Shown: piece by piece, positions 36,659 through 46,464 of the stretch
Numbering within the stretch: position 1 is the first letter of the stretch
Layout of the letters: every line of letters starts with the position of its first letter
Assembly (NCBI RefSeq): GCF_014648275.1
Contig: NZ_BMQU01000007.1
Location: 173,562 to 237,561 of the forward strand
Direction: 5' to 3'
Origin: Pseudomonas laurentiana
GTDB taxonomy: Bacteria > Pseudomonadota > Gammaproteobacteria > Pseudomonadales > Pseudomonadaceae
DNA: 64,000 bases
The notes under the pieces: model-generated
What the model saw: only the letters and a program-made list of their open reading frames with translations
The model's database searches: none
What the model was told of the DNA's origin: nothing
Position numbers and translations under genes: made by a program

Positions 36659-38056
36659 ATGACCGCTCAAGATTTCGTCAGCCCGGATAGTATTCGCGCA
36701 CAGTTCTCGGCCGCCATGTCGCAGATGTACAAGCAGGAGGTGCCGTTGTACGGCACGCTGCTGGAGTTGGTGAGCGAGACCAATCACCAGGTGATGCAAC
36801 AGCATCCCGACATCGCCGAAGCCCTGCGCTGGACCGGCGAAATCGAACGCCTCGACCAGGAGCGCCACGGCGCCATCCGCGTGGGCACGGCTGAAGAGCT
36901 GGCCACCATTGGTCGTCTGTTTGCGGTCATGGGCATGCAACCGGTGGGCTACTACGACCTCAGCCCCGCCGGTGTGCCGGTGCACTCCACAGCTTTCCGG
37001 GCCGTCCACGAACAGTCGCTGCATGTCAGCCCGTTCCGCGTCTTTACCTCGTTGCTGCGCCTGGAACTGATCGACAATCCGGAGTTGCGCGAACTGGCCC
37101 GCGGCATCCTCGCCAAACGGCAGATCTTCACCCCACGTGCGCTGAGCCTGATCGAGCAGTTCGAGCGTGATGGTGGTCTGAACGAAGTCGATGCCCGCGA
37201 GTTTGTCGAGCAGGCACTGCATACCTTCCGCTGGCACAACACCGCCACGGTCACCGCCGAGCAGTACCGTCAGTTGCATGATCAACACCGCTTGATCGCC
37301 GATGTGGTGGCCTTCAAAGGCCCGCACATCAACCACCTGACCCCGCGCACACTGGACATCGATGCCATTCAGGTCGGCATGCCTGCCAAGGGCATTCCAC
37401 CCAAGGCGGTCATCGAAGGCCCACCCCGTCGGCGCTGCCCGATCCTGCTGCGCCAGACCAGCTTCAAGGCTCTTCAGGAGCAGGTTGCCTTTAGTGACCA
37501 GGACGCCACGGCGGGTGGCAGCCATACCGCCCGCTTCGGTGAAATTGAACAACGCGGCGCCGCACTGACACCCAAAGGGCGTGCACTGTATGACCACCTG
37601 CTCGATGCCACACGCGAACGCCTGGGCGGTGTCCCCGCAGAAGCGAACGCTGAGCGCTACATGAGCCTGTTGGCAGAACAGTTCCAGGCCTTCCCGGACG
37701 ATTTGGGGCAAATGCGTCAACAAGGCCTGGCCTACTTCCGCTACTTCCCGACTAAACAGGGCATGGCCGCACGTGACGCCGCGCAACGACCGACCTCGCT
37801 GGACGCGTTGATCGAAGCCGGGCACATTCACTTTGAAGCGCTGGTCTACGAGGACTTCCTGCCGGTCAGTGCCGCAGGCATCTTCCAGTCCAATCTGGGT
37901 GATGACAGCCATAGCCAGTACGGCAGCAACGCCAACCGCGACGCGTTTGAACAGGCGTTGGGCAAGTCGGTCCAGGATGAATTGGCGCTGTACGCACAGA
38001 GTGAGCGTCGCTCGCTGCAGGCGTGTGCCGAAGCGTTGAACCTGACCTCGTTGTAA
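36659..38056 (+). CDS. hglS: 2-oxoadipate dioxygenase/decarboxylase HglS (DUF1338, YdcJ-like)
   Basis: 465 residues. HglS is an Fe(II) enzyme converting 2-oxoadipate to D-2-hydroxyglutarate in D-lysine catabolism of P. putida. The metal ligands described for the KT2440 enzyme are His70, His226 and Glu294, with Arg74 in substrate binding; here His70 (QERHGAIR), Arg74, His226 (GPHINH) and Glu295 (ARFGEIE) fall in place. Start at 36659 gives the family length; the frame is open for 20 codons upstream. Confidence 0.92.
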   Translation: MTAQDFVSPDSIRAQFSAAMSQMYKQEVPLYGTLLELVSETNHQVMQQHPDIAEALRWTGEIERLDQERHGAIRVGTAEELATIGRLFAVMGMQPVGYYDLSPAGVPVHSTAFRAVHEQSLHVSPFRVFTSLLRLELIDNPELRELARGILAKRQIFTPRALSLIEQFERDGGLNEVDAREFVEQALHTFRWHNTATVTAEQYRQLHDQHRLIADVVAFKGPHINHLTPRTLDIDAIQVGMPAKGIPPKAVIEGPPRRRCPILLRQTSFKALQEQVAFSDQDATAGGSHTARFGEIEQRGAALTPKGRALYDHLLDATRERLGGVPAEANAERYMSLLAEQFQAFPDDLGQMRQQGLAYFRYFPTKQGMAARDAAQRPTSLDALIEAGHIHFEALVYEDFLPVSAAGIFQSNLGDDSHSQYGSNANRDAFEQALGKSVQDELALYAQSERRSLQACAEALNLTSL

Positions 38057-38072
38057 GCCGCTGAACAGCCTT

Positions 38073-38120
38073 GTCTACCCCCACGAAGACCGCCTAGGTA
38101 CGGGATTCGCGGGGGCAGAC
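38073..38120. terminator. hairpin between convergent hglS and LysR genes
   Basis: GTCTACCCCCACGAA (38073-38087) pairs with TTCGCGGGGGCAGAC (38106-38120), with two A-C or G-U type mismatches. It resembles a REP arm pair and may act as terminator for both convergent genes. Confidence 0.5.
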
Positions 38121-38136
38121 TTGCCAGCGATGCTGG

Positions 38137-39081
38137 TCAGCCTGGCGGCGTCGCTTCACGCGCATTCAGTACCTGCACATCCGGCAGGTTCATGACGCGG
38201 GCTTCATGTTGCAGAAAATCGCTGAGCCGCCGCAGCCGCTCGCCACCGGGGCGAGTCTTTGGCCATACCAGGTAGTAATCCAGACCACTGGCCACCGCCG
38301 TCGGCCACGGCAGACTCAAGCGTCCTTGAGCCACATCCTCGGCCACCATCAGCAGGTCGCCCATCGATACGCCATAACCACGCGCTGCAGCGATCATGCC
38401 CAACTCCAGTGTGTCGAAGACCTGGCCCCCCTTGAGCGAGATCTGCTCGGTAAGGTGCATGCAGGCCAGCCAACTGCGCCAGTCGCGCTTATCCGGGGTC
38501 GGGTGCAACAGCTCCACCGATGCCAGACGCTGCACGTCCCAGGGGCCCTCATTGAGCAGCCCGGGCGCACCGACCGGCACCAGCAGCTCGGAGAACAGCC
38601 GACTGACTTCCCAGTCCGGAGGGAAACGCCCATCACTCAACAGCACGGCACAATCGAACGGCTCCTGATTGAAATCCACATGATCGACATCCATCCAGGC
38701 GCTGGTCAGTTGCACCTCGTTGCCGGGTTGCAAATGGCGGAAGCGGCTCAGGCGGGCCAGTAGCCAACGCATGGTGAGGGTCGATGGTGCTTTCATGCGC
38801 AGGATGTCGTCTTCCGTGCGCAGTGTGTTGCAGGCGCGCTCCAGCGCGGCGAACCCCTCACGCACGCCAGGCAACAGTAATCGGGCGGCTTCACTCAACT
38901 GCAACGTGCGGCCATTGCGCACAAACAGCCGACAAGCGAAGTGATCCTCCAGCGTACGAATGTGTCGACTGACGGCACTCTGGGTGATCGAGAGTTCCTG
39001 TGCCGCCCGGGTGAACGAGCTATGGCGGGCTGCCGCCTCGAACGCACGCAGTGCATACAGCGGCGGTAAACGACCTGACAT
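38137..39081 (-). CDS. LysR-family transcriptional regulator
   Basis: 314 residues. N-terminal helix-turn-helix LRAFEAAARHSSFTRAAQELSITQSAVSRHIRTLE, then the substrate-binding domain. Also GcvA-like. I start at 39081 (MSGRLPPLYALRAF); the frame is open 17 codons further. It is divergent from the MATE exporter gene with about 157 bases between starts, and convergent with hglS, so it might regulate the exporter. Confidence 0.85.
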   Translation of the reverse strand: MSGRLPPLYALRAFEAAARHSSFTRAAQELSITQSAVSRHIRTLEDHFACRLFVRNGRTLQLSEAARLLLPGVREGFAALERACNTLRTEDDILRMKAPSTLTMRWLLARLSRFRHLQPGNEVQLTSAWMDVDHVDFNQEPFDCAVLLSDGRFPPDWEVSRLFSELLVPVGAPGLLNEGPWDVQRLASVELLHPTPDKRDWRSWLACMHLTEQISLKGGQVFDTLELGMIAAARGYGVSMGDLLMVAEDVAQGRLSLPWPTAVASGLDYYLVWPKTRPGGERLRRLSDFLQHEARVMNLPDVQVLNAREATPPG

Positions 39082-39238
39082 GACCCTACTCCCGACAACG
39101 CCCCAATACGTGATGAGTGATCTTACTCGCATGAGTTTTAATCATGCCAATGATCGTTATTATCCTTTTGTGCAACATCGTCCAAAGCACGAGAATCAAT
39201 GGCTTCACCTTACCTTGCTCGCGACCAGGACGATCACC

Positions 39239-40633
39239 ATGCAAGCCGTGCCATCTAAAGAACTCAAGGCGTTGCTACGGCTGGCCGGGCCGCTGATTGC
39301 CTCTCAGTTGGCACACATGCTGATGCTGCTCACCGACACCCTGATGATGGCCAGGATTAGCCCACAAGCCCTGGCCGGTGGTGGGCTCGGCGCAGCCAGC
39401 TATTCCTTTGTGTCGATTTTCTGTCTGGGCGTGATTGCCGCAGTCGGCACGTTGGTTGCCATTCGCAAAGGTTCTGGCGATACCGAAGGCGCCACGCGCC
39501 TGACCCAGGCGGGCTTGTGGCTCGGTTGGGTCATGGCGCTGGTTGCCGCATTGGTGCTGTGGAACCTGTCGCCAGTGCTGTTGCTGCTTGGCCAGACACC
39601 AGACAACGTCAAGGCAGCCAGCCAGTTCCTGCTGTTGTTGCCCTTTGCCCTGCCCGGCTACCTGACCTTTATGGCCTTGCGCGGCTTTACCAGTGCGTTG
39701 GGGCGTTCGGCGCCGGTGATGGTCATCAGCCTGGTCGGTACCGTGCTCAACTTCCTGCTCAACTATGCGCTGATCGAAGGCCTCTTTGGCCTGCCAAAAC
39801 TCGGGCTGGTAGGGATCGGGTTGGTCACGGCCATCGTCGCCACTGGCATGGCGGTGGCGCTGGCCCTGCATATTCATTGGCACCCGGCCTATGACGCCTA
39901 TGCCATCCGTCACCGGCTGAGCCGACCATCCTGGCCTGCCTTGAGCGAGTTGTGGCGGCTTGGCCTGCCGATTGGCGGCACCTACACGGTAGAGGTCGGG
40001 CTGTTCGCCTTTGCGGCGCTGTGCATGGGCACCATGGGCAGTACCGAGCTGGCAGCGCATCAGATTGCCCTGCAGATCGTGTCGACCGCCTTCATGATCC
40101 CAGCGGGCTTGTCCTATGCCGTGACCATGCGGGTCGGCCTGCATTTTGGTGCCGATAACCTGCTTGCTGCACGGCATGCCGGCCGGGTCGGGATCGGTTT
40201 TGGTGCCTCGCTGATGCTGGCGTTTGCGGTGTTGTTCTGGCTGCTGCCAGAGGCCTTGATCGGACTGTTCCTCGACCAGGGTGACCCGGCGTTTGCCGAG
40301 GTCATTCAACTGGCGGTCAGCCTGCTGATGGTTGCCGCCTGGTTCGAGCTGTTCGATGGCACCCAGACCATTGCCATGGGTTCGATCCGCGGCCTGAAGG
40401 ACGCCAAGACTACCTTCCTGATCGGCTTTGTCTGCTATTGGCTGATTGGTGCACCCGCCGCCTGGCTGTTCGCCTTCCCACTCGACGGCGGTGCCGTCGG
40501 TGTCTGGTGGGGCCTGGCACTGGGGCTGGCATGCGCCGCGATCTGCCTGACCCTGGCATTTGAGTGGCGGATGAAACGCATGCTGGGGGCACCGGTAGAA
40601 ACCCGCCTTGGCCGTGGTGCAGATACTGTCTGA
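39239..40633 (+). CDS. MATE-family multidrug/cation efflux protein
   Basis: 464 residues, 12 membrane helices in two similar halves. Signatures: LRLAGPLIASQLAHMLMLLTDTLMMARIS in the first half and LWRLGLPIGGTYTVEVGLFAFAALCMG in the second. NorM-type exporters swap drugs for Na+ or H+. Start at 39239 (MQAVPSKELKALL); upstream frame extends without homology. Substrate unknown. Confidence 0.87.
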   Translation: MQAVPSKELKALLRLAGPLIASQLAHMLMLLTDTLMMARISPQALAGGGLGAASYSFVSIFCLGVIAAVGTLVAIRKGSGDTEGATRLTQAGLWLGWVMALVAALVLWNLSPVLLLLGQTPDNVKAASQFLLLLPFALPGYLTFMALRGFTSALGRSAPVMVISLVGTVLNFLLNYALIEGLFGLPKLGLVGIGLVTAIVATGMAVALALHIHWHPAYDAYAIRHRLSRPSWPALSELWRLGLPIGGTYTVEVGLFAFAALCMGTMGSTELAAHQIALQIVSTAFMIPAGLSYAVTMRVGLHFGADNLLAARHAGRVGIGFGASLMLAFAVLFWLLPEALIGLFLDQGDPAFAEVIQLAVSLLMVAAWFELFDGTQTIAMGSIRGLKDAKTTFLIGFVCYWLIGAPAAWLFAFPLDGGAVGVWWGLALGLACAAICLTLAFEWRMKRMLGAPVETRLGRGADTV

Positions 40634-40659
40634 ACGGGCGGCCTCATGCGGGGCAATAC

Positions 40660-41571
40660 TCAGGCTTCGTGCTCGCCTTCGATAGCCTGGGCCTGAATTG
40701 CCGCTTTACCATGTATGGCCGAATAAGTGCCAAGTTGCTGCAGGCGCCGCTCCAGCTCAAGCAGCAGCCGATTGCGTGTGCTCAGTACTTCGCTCTTGTT
40801 GAAGAAACCGGGCTCAACCGTATAGATGTTGAACATCTGATTGATCTCCGCCGGTGCGGCGATGATGAAGTTTTCAGCGGAGCTGTGGTTGTAGAGCGCA
40901 ACCATTTCGCCGGTCTGGCTCTCCGCTGGTCGAGCAAACAGCATGGTAATGTCCTGGCCTTCGCGTATCCGAACCGCCTTGTCGGCGAACTGGAAGCAGG
41001 CCTCTTTACCATCGCGCAACTTCACCCAGAACTCGTGCTCTTGCACGTTACGGCTGCTGACGTAGGACGATGACGAGCTACTCCCGGTCGAGCCGTAGCC
41101 ATTAATGAGATAACCACCGCTGGAATGATGCGAGTGGCCGGCAGCCAAGTGCACCTGATTGCGCTTCTGGGTGTCCAGTACCCGCCCGGTCACGACAAAG
41201 AAGTAGAACTGACGCCCATAGTGGTTGAACGGTTCGTCGATGAAGTTCACCTCTTCGGGTGACAAGCTGATGTCGTACATGGTCCGGATCATTTCATCGC
41301 GGGCTGCCTTGTCGTGCTTGGCCTGCTCTTGAAGCTCGGCGCGCCGGACCTTGGCATCATCAATGGCCTTGAGTGCTTGAGCCTTCAGTACCGGTGTTTT
41401 TTCCTGAGCATAGGCCGCAGCCTTTTCACCAGCTTCTTTCAGCACCGGCGCGGCCTTCTGCCCTGCTTCAACAGCGAGATCCTTGGCTTTGTTCAGTGCC
41501 TGAGCAGCCTTGGCGGCCAGTTCAGGGTTGGCGTTGACGGCTTTTTGCTTCAGCTCATCCCAGAGACTCAT
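40660..41571 (-). CDS. Uncharacterised protein divergent from srfA
   Basis: 303 residues, not recognised. Residues 1-~95 are Ala/Lys/Glu-rich amphipathic helix (KAAQALNKAKDLAVEAGQKA). A beta-rich middle with VNFIDEPFNHYGRQFYFFVVTGRVLD follows, then a His/Ser/Gly-rich stretch (HSHHSSGG, GSSSSSSYVSS), and an alpha/beta C-terminus. No signal peptide or membrane helix. It is divergent from srfA with about 340 bases between, and may share control with that cluster. Confidence 0.6.
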   Translation of the reverse strand: MSLWDELKQKAVNANPELAAKAAQALNKAKDLAVEAGQKAAPVLKEAGEKAAAYAQEKTPVLKAQALKAIDDAKVRRAELQEQAKHDKAARDEMIRTMYDISLSPEEVNFIDEPFNHYGRQFYFFVVTGRVLDTQKRNQVHLAAGHSHHSSGGYLINGYGSTGSSSSSSYVSSRNVQEHEFWVKLRDGKEACFQFADKAVRIREGQDITMLFARPAESQTGEMVALYNHSSAENFIIAAPAEINQMFNIYTVEPGFFNKSEVLSTRNRLLLELERRLQQLGTYSAIHGKAAIQAQAIEGEHEA

Positions 41572-41911
41572 CGTCTATCCCTTTTTTAACTCTTCATCAA
41601 TGAAAAGGCCGTCCACAGACGACCTGGCAACCGGTCAACCGTAACCGTCAACCTGAGGGTATGCCGGGCAGTCTACAGGTACTCATGGACCGCGGCGATC
41701 CGCGCCACACGATCAGGCTGACGCACTGTCGGTGTGCGCCAAGCCACGAAAACCGTGCCTTCCAGCGAAGGTTCACCCATTAGACAAGCCAATAGCACAT
41801 TGCCACCCATTTGAATTGACGGCATGTCGAGTTTGCCGTTAGTGTGGCTGCACTTTTTGGGTGCCAGCAATGGAGGCACTCAATACTTATGGATGAGTGA
41901 CCAAGGTAGGG
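41572..41911. other. divergent control region of the srf cluster
   Basis: No confident gene. A reverse-strand frame (start 41825, stop 41673) would give 50 residues (MPSIQMGGNVLLACLMGEPS...) that read like a protein tail, but there is no ribosome binding site, so it is either a remnant or chance. A forward TTGACG (41816-41821) with a poor -10 17 bases on is the best promoter-like string. Confidence 0.3.
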
Positions 41912-43366
41912 ATGATGCGCGGAGTACTGCTACGTAGCGGCAAAAGTGAAGATTTCACCGCACTAGGAGAAACAGGCCAACCGGTGTACCGGGCAGCGCT
42001 GCAATTGCGCGAGGCCATCCGCCGCAAGAACCCCGGCCAACCTGAGTTGGTCGAGCACCTCGCCATTCCGCAAACCGACGAGCGCGGCAGTACCATCGAC
42101 TGGTACAGCGATCGGCCGGGTGATGTCATCCCCTGGAGCAGCGCCACCGAAGAAGAACGGGGGCCCGCCCGTGCGCAACTGGAAGTGCTGCAGCGCAAGA
42201 TCGATGAGCTCAGCAATGACCTGCTGGGCCTGGATGCCAATGGTCAGCCGCTTCCCGGCAGCAAGCCAGGCGCCCAGGGTGATCGGACGGTATTCGGCAA
42301 GCTGCTGACCTGCGTGGTGCCGTTCCCCGACGAAAATTTCGTGTACTTGGTGGATGGTCGGCCAGTCCTGACGTTCTGGGGCTTCGTCCACGCCGGTGCC
42401 GAGCGCAGCCGCCAGCCACTGCACTGCCTCTACCCAAGCACAGCCAAAGTTGCCGAACCGGCACCACTCGTGCCGCCCGCACCGGTCGCACCGCTGGCAG
42501 CACCCGCCGCAGCGCCGTTGCTCAGCCAGGCAGCCAAACCCTCCTGGTGGCGCCGCTGGTGGTGGCTACTGCCGTTGTTGCTGTTGCTCCTGCTGTTGCT
42601 GCTGTTTGGCCTGCGTGGCTGCCTGCCCAACGCTACGCTGCCAGGTTTGCCGGGTATGCCGCAGGTTGAAGTGCCGTCTATGAATACGCCCTACTTGAGC
42701 GGGCAACCCGGCGTCACCCTGCCTGGCGGCGCAGCCTTACCAGGTAGCGGGCTGAACGTTTCCGGTAGCGCAGCGGGCACGCCGACTACCGCGCCAGGTA
42801 GCGTAGCGGCGCCAGCCAACGAGGGTGCCGGTACAGATCCTGCCGCCAACACCGCGCCGGAGCCCACCACTACACCGCCAGCAGCGCCAAACGAGGCGCC
42901 CGCCGGTGCGGCGCAAACGCCGCCCGCAAGCGCAGGTGGCCCAGCCAACGCCTCGTCGACACAACCGCCAGCGCTTGTGGAGGGCACCCAGCCTTCGCCG
43001 TTATTGAGTATTCCCGCAGATGCCGCAGACGGCACAGCCAACTTCCTCAACGGCGACTGGAGCGGTGCCGGCATCCAGGAGGTCGGCACCGGTAAGCCGC
43101 TGCGCCTGAAGTATGACTTCCAGGACGGCAAGGGTAACGCCACGGTCAGCCGCTCCGACGGCGTGCGCTGCAGCGCCCCGGTGGTCGCGGCAATGAACGG
43201 CGGCAATCTGTCGATCAATAGCGATGGTCAGGCCGCCTGTGCCGATGGCAGCAGCTATGACCTGCCCCAAGTGAACTGCAAACCAGGCGCCAAGCACATC
43301 GCCGACTGCAGCGGTAGCTACGGCACCGAAGCGTTCCCGATGCTGATGAAGCAAGCCGGCCAATAA
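41912..43366 (+). CDS. srfA: SrfA-like bitopic membrane protein
   Basis: About 484 residues. A cytoplasmic N-terminal part (1-~205), a membrane helix preceded by WWRRWWW (about 211-234), a Pro/Ala/Thr-rich linker, and a C-terminal domain (~380-484) with four Cys (VRCSAP, QAACAD, VNCKPG, ADCSGS) probably in disulfides outside the membrane. It matches the SrfA family, first named in Salmonella (SsrB-regulated). The start at 41912 or 41915 fits AAGG 5 to 8 bases upstream; a GTG at 41897 is in frame but less likely. First gene of the cluster. Confidence 0.8.
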   Translation: MMRGVLLRSGKSEDFTALGETGQPVYRAALQLREAIRRKNPGQPELVEHLAIPQTDERGSTIDWYSDRPGDVIPWSSATEEERGPARAQLEVLQRKIDELSNDLLGLDANGQPLPGSKPGAQGDRTVFGKLLTCVVPFPDENFVYLVDGRPVLTFWGFVHAGAERSRQPLHCLYPSTAKVAEPAPLVPPAPVAPLAAPAAAPLLSQAAKPSWWRRWWWLLPLLLLLLLLLLFGLRGCLPNATLPGLPGMPQVEVPSMNTPYLSGQPGVTLPGGAALPGSGLNVSGSAAGTPTTAPGSVAAPANEGAGTDPAANTAPEPTTTPPAAPNEAPAGAAQTPPASAGGPANASSTQPPALVEGTQPSPLLSIPADAADGTANFLNGDWSGAGIQEVGTGKPLRLKYDFQDGKGNATVSRSDGVRCSAPVVAAMNGGNLSINSDGQAACADGSSYDLPQVNCKPGAKHIADCSGSYGTEAFPMLMKQAGQ

Positions 43367-43383
43367 CACGAGAAGCGCAGAAG

Positions 43384-46300
43384 ATGTTGCCTGAAATCAC
43401 CCAGTTCGAAGAAACGGTCACGCTGATCAGCGATACCGGCATTCAGTTTATGGACTTCGCCCTGCGCCTGGGCCCGGATGGCGAGCAAGCCGGCAAATTC
43501 GTGCAGCTCAACAACGGCCTGGTGCCTACGCGCCTGTTGTGGTCCAAGGAATACAAGGATTTCTACGAACCGGAGCCCGACAAAGTCGTGCCGGTAGAGT
43601 TCGATTCCAGCGAAGACAACCACTTCCGGCTGAGTATGGAAGAGAGCCTGAAACTGTTTGACGGTATCTGGCTGCCCATTCCGTTTCTGCGCTTCATGCC
43701 GCCCTATCGCTTCGACGAGGGGCCGAACAACTGGTCGCGGATGCGCTTGGTCAAACTGGCCGAGCCCGATATCGACGGCAATACGCACCGTCTCACGCTG
43801 GCCTTTGATAGCCGTATCATGCCGTCCGTCAGCGGCACCGCCTACCTGGCGCCAAACGAAGAAGACGTGCGCTCCGGTGTAGCCTTCAAGATCGCCTGCA
43901 GCGCCCGTGAGTACGGCTGGTTCCTGACTCACAGCTGGATCCGCGAATGGCTCAGTGAGCTGTACGCCGAAGCCCGTGCAGACTGGACCCGCGAGCGCCT
44001 GGACAAAGACCTCAAGGGCAACCGCCACCTCGGGCATTACCTGAACCTGCTGAGCTTGCTGCGCCGCCCGACACCTGCCGAGCAGAGCACAGAGAAGCCC
44101 AAGGTCGAGATCCCCGAGATCAAGGTCGTCGCCAATGACGCCCTGGGCGTCGTGCGTCCGATTCCGGTGGACCTGGTGCTGGACGTCGGTAACTCGCGCA
44201 CCTGCGGCATTCTGATTGAAGATCATGGCCAGTCGGGTTCGGGCATGAAGCACAACTATGTGCTGGAGCTGCGCGACCTCAGTGAACCCGAGAAGATCTA
44301 CAACCAGGCCTTTGAGAGCCGCGTCGAGTTTGCCCAGGCTTATTTCGGCAAGGACCATTTTTCGGTCAAGAGCGGCCGTCACAATGCCTTCCAGTGGGCC
44401 ACGATTGCCCGCGTAGGCGGCGAGGCCGGACGCTTGGCCAGCCGCCGTCGCGGCACCGAAGGTTCCACCGGTCTGTCCAGCCCGAAACGCTACCTGTGGG
44501 ATGAGAAGGCCTATGGTCATGGCTGGCGCTTCAACGCCTCGTACGTCAAAACCGACAAGGAGCCGCTGGCGACCGCCGCACCTTTCTCGCACTTGATCAA
44601 CGACCTCGGCCAGGCGCTGTACCTGCCGCCAAAGAACGACATGCCGGTGTTCACACCGCGCTATTCACGCAGCAGCCTGATGACGTTCATGCTGGCCGAA
44701 GTGGTCACCCAGGCGCTGTCGCAGATCAACAGCCCGGCCCAGCGTTCACGCCAGGGTCATGCGCGGGTCCCGCGCCAGCTCAACAGCATCACCCTTACCG
44801 TACCGCCAGGCATGCCGCAGGCTGAACGCAGCATCCTCAACAACCGCATGAACGAGGCCGTCGGCCTGGTGTGGAAGAGCCTTGGCTGGCATGAGGGCGA
44901 GAGCAACCCGTTCAAGGACAAGTCGGTCAAACCGCTCACACCGCTGCCGAGCATTCGCGTTGAATGGGACGAGGCCAGCTGCGGGCAACTGGTGTACCTG
45001 TACAACGAGGTCAACGAGAACTTCGCCGGGCACCCGGAAGAATTTTTCGCAGCCCTGGCGCGTCCGGACAAAAGTGAAACCGAGCAAATCACCCTGGCCA
45101 CCATCGACATTGGTGGCGGCACCACAGATCTGGTGATCACCGACTACCACCTGGACCGTGGCAGCAACGGCGGCACAGGCAGTAACGTGCACATTGTGCC
45201 CAACCAGCGTTTCCGCGACGGATTCAAGATCGCAGGCGACGATATCCTGCTGGACGTGATTCAAGAGTTCATCCTGCCCAGTTTCAAGCAGGCACTGCAG
45301 AACGCCGGGGTGTACGCCCCGGATGCCCTGATGTCGCGCCTGTGCGGCAACGGCGATGCCAGCGCCCAGGAGCGGATTCTGCGTCAGCAGCTCAACCTGC
45401 AGGTGTTCATGCCGCTGGGTCTGGCGTTGCTTAAAGCCTATGAGCAGTATGACCCTGAAACCCCAGTGGAGGTTGTTGAGCGCTCATGGCAAGAAGTACT
45501 GGGCGATGCCGTGGTAAACGACAGCGTGCTGGAGTACGTGTATGCCGCCGTGCGCCGTGATGTTGGCCGTGATGGCACCCTGGACCTGCTGAAAACCCCT
45601 ATCGCCTTTGATCTCGAACAGGTGCATACGGCGTTCCTCGGTGGCCAGATCAACATCACCAAGATCCTCGCCGAACTGTGCGAAGTGATCTTCCACTACC
45701 CCTGTGACGCGCTGTTGCTGACGGGCCGCCCTTCGCGCCTGCCGGGCATTCAAGCCTTCATTCGCCAGCGTTTGCCTCTGCCACCAGGGCGCATTCTGCC
45801 GCTGCAGAACTACCGCACTGGCGGTTGGTACCCATTCCACAAAAATGGCCTGATCGACGACCCGAAAAGTACCGCCTCGGTGGGTGCAATGATCTGCCTG
45901 TTGTGCTCCAAGCACAGTGTGCCGAACTTCTACTTCCGCACGGCGGCACTCAAACCGTATTCGACCATCAAGCACTTCGGCCAGATTGATAACGCCGGCA
46001 CGATCAAACACGGTGATGTGCTCTACCACAACCTGACCTCCGACAAAGGCCGCATTCAACTGCCGATTGTGGGCGAAGGTGAACAACGCGGTACGCCATG
46101 GCTGGAGATGCGCGGCGACATGCACCTGGGCTACCGCCAACTGGCCGCTGAGCGCTGGTCCGCATCGCCACTCTACACACTGCGCTTTACCCCCAGAGGC
46201 AGTCGTAACTTCTCAAGCGCCATCGGCAAGGGCGGTGAAACGCCAGTGCTGCGTATTCGCCTGGCCGTGGACGAGCCTTCGGACCAACTGCTGGAGCAGG

Positions 46301-46464
46301 GCCTGATCAGCGACAAGCTGGTCATCGCTGAGCTGCAATCGAATATCCAGGATGCCGATTTCGATTTTGAAAGGGATCTTGAGCTCTCACTCAACACCAT
46401 GCCGACCATGAGCCTGAGTGACAGTGACTATTGGCTCGACAGCGGGAACGTCAAAGGAAAATGA
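43384..46464 (+). CDS. srfB: SrfB-like actin/Hsp70-type ATPase protein
   Basis: 1026 residues, cytoplasmic. It carries the three ATP-site motifs of the actin/Hsp70 superfamily: phosphate 1 in VDLVLDVGNSRTCGI (about 264-278), phosphate 2 in ATIDIGGGTTDLVI (about 571-585), and an adenosine-like motif LLLTGRPSRLPGI (about 777-789). About 300 residues lie between phosphate 1 and 2, more than in MreB or Hsp70, and a ~260-residue domain precedes the fold. The family is annotated virulence factor SrfB; function unproven. srfC starts within its stop (ATGA). Confidence 0.85.
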   Translation: MLPEITQFEETVTLISDTGIQFMDFALRLGPDGEQAGKFVQLNNGLVPTRLLWSKEYKDFYEPEPDKVVPVEFDSSEDNHFRLSMEESLKLFDGIWLPIPFLRFMPPYRFDEGPNNWSRMRLVKLAEPDIDGNTHRLTLAFDSRIMPSVSGTAYLAPNEEDVRSGVAFKIACSAREYGWFLTHSWIREWLSELYAEARADWTRERLDKDLKGNRHLGHYLNLLSLLRRPTPAEQSTEKPKVEIPEIKVVANDALGVVRPIPVDLVLDVGNSRTCGILIEDHGQSGSGMKHNYVLELRDLSEPEKIYNQAFESRVEFAQAYFGKDHFSVKSGRHNAFQWATIARVGGEAGRLASRRRGTEGSTGLSSPKRYLWDEKAYGHGWRFNASYVKTDKEPLATAAPFSHLINDLGQALYLPPKNDMPVFTPRYSRSSLMTFMLAEVVTQALSQINSPAQRSRQGHARVPRQLNSITLTVPPGMPQAERSILNNRMNEAVGLVWKSLGWHEGESNPFKDKSVKPLTPLPSIRVEWDEASCGQLVYLYNEVNENFAGHPEEFFAALARPDKSETEQITLATIDIGGGTTDLVITDYHLDRGSNGGTGSNVHIVPNQRFRDGFKIAGDDILLDVIQEFILPSFKQALQNAGVYAPDALMSRLCGNGDASAQERILRQQLNLQVFMPLGLALLKAYEQYDPETPVEVVERSWQEVLGDAVVNDSVLEYVYAAVRRDVGRDGTLDLLKTPIAFDLEQVHTAFLGGQINITKILAELCEVIFHYPCDALLLTGRPSRLPGIQAFIRQRLPLPPGRILPLQNYRTGGWYPFHKNGLIDDPKSTASVGAMICLLCSKHSVPNFYFRTAALKPYSTIKHFGQIDNAGTIKHGDVLYHNLTSDKGRIQLPIVGEGEQRGTPWLEMRGDMHLGYRQLAAERWSASPLYTLRFTPRGSRNFSSAIGKGGETPVLRIRLAVDEPSDQLLEQGLISDKLVIAELQSNIQDADFDFERDLELSLNTMPTMSLSDSDYWLDSGNVKGK

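Noticed and set aside
36623-37912. 429-codon reverse frame opposite hglS
   Set aside because: Shadow of hglS, whose metal ligands are in place.
41673-41825. 50-residue reverse ORF ahead of srfA as a real gene
   Set aside because: No ribosome binding site and uneven codon use; reported only as a possible remnant.
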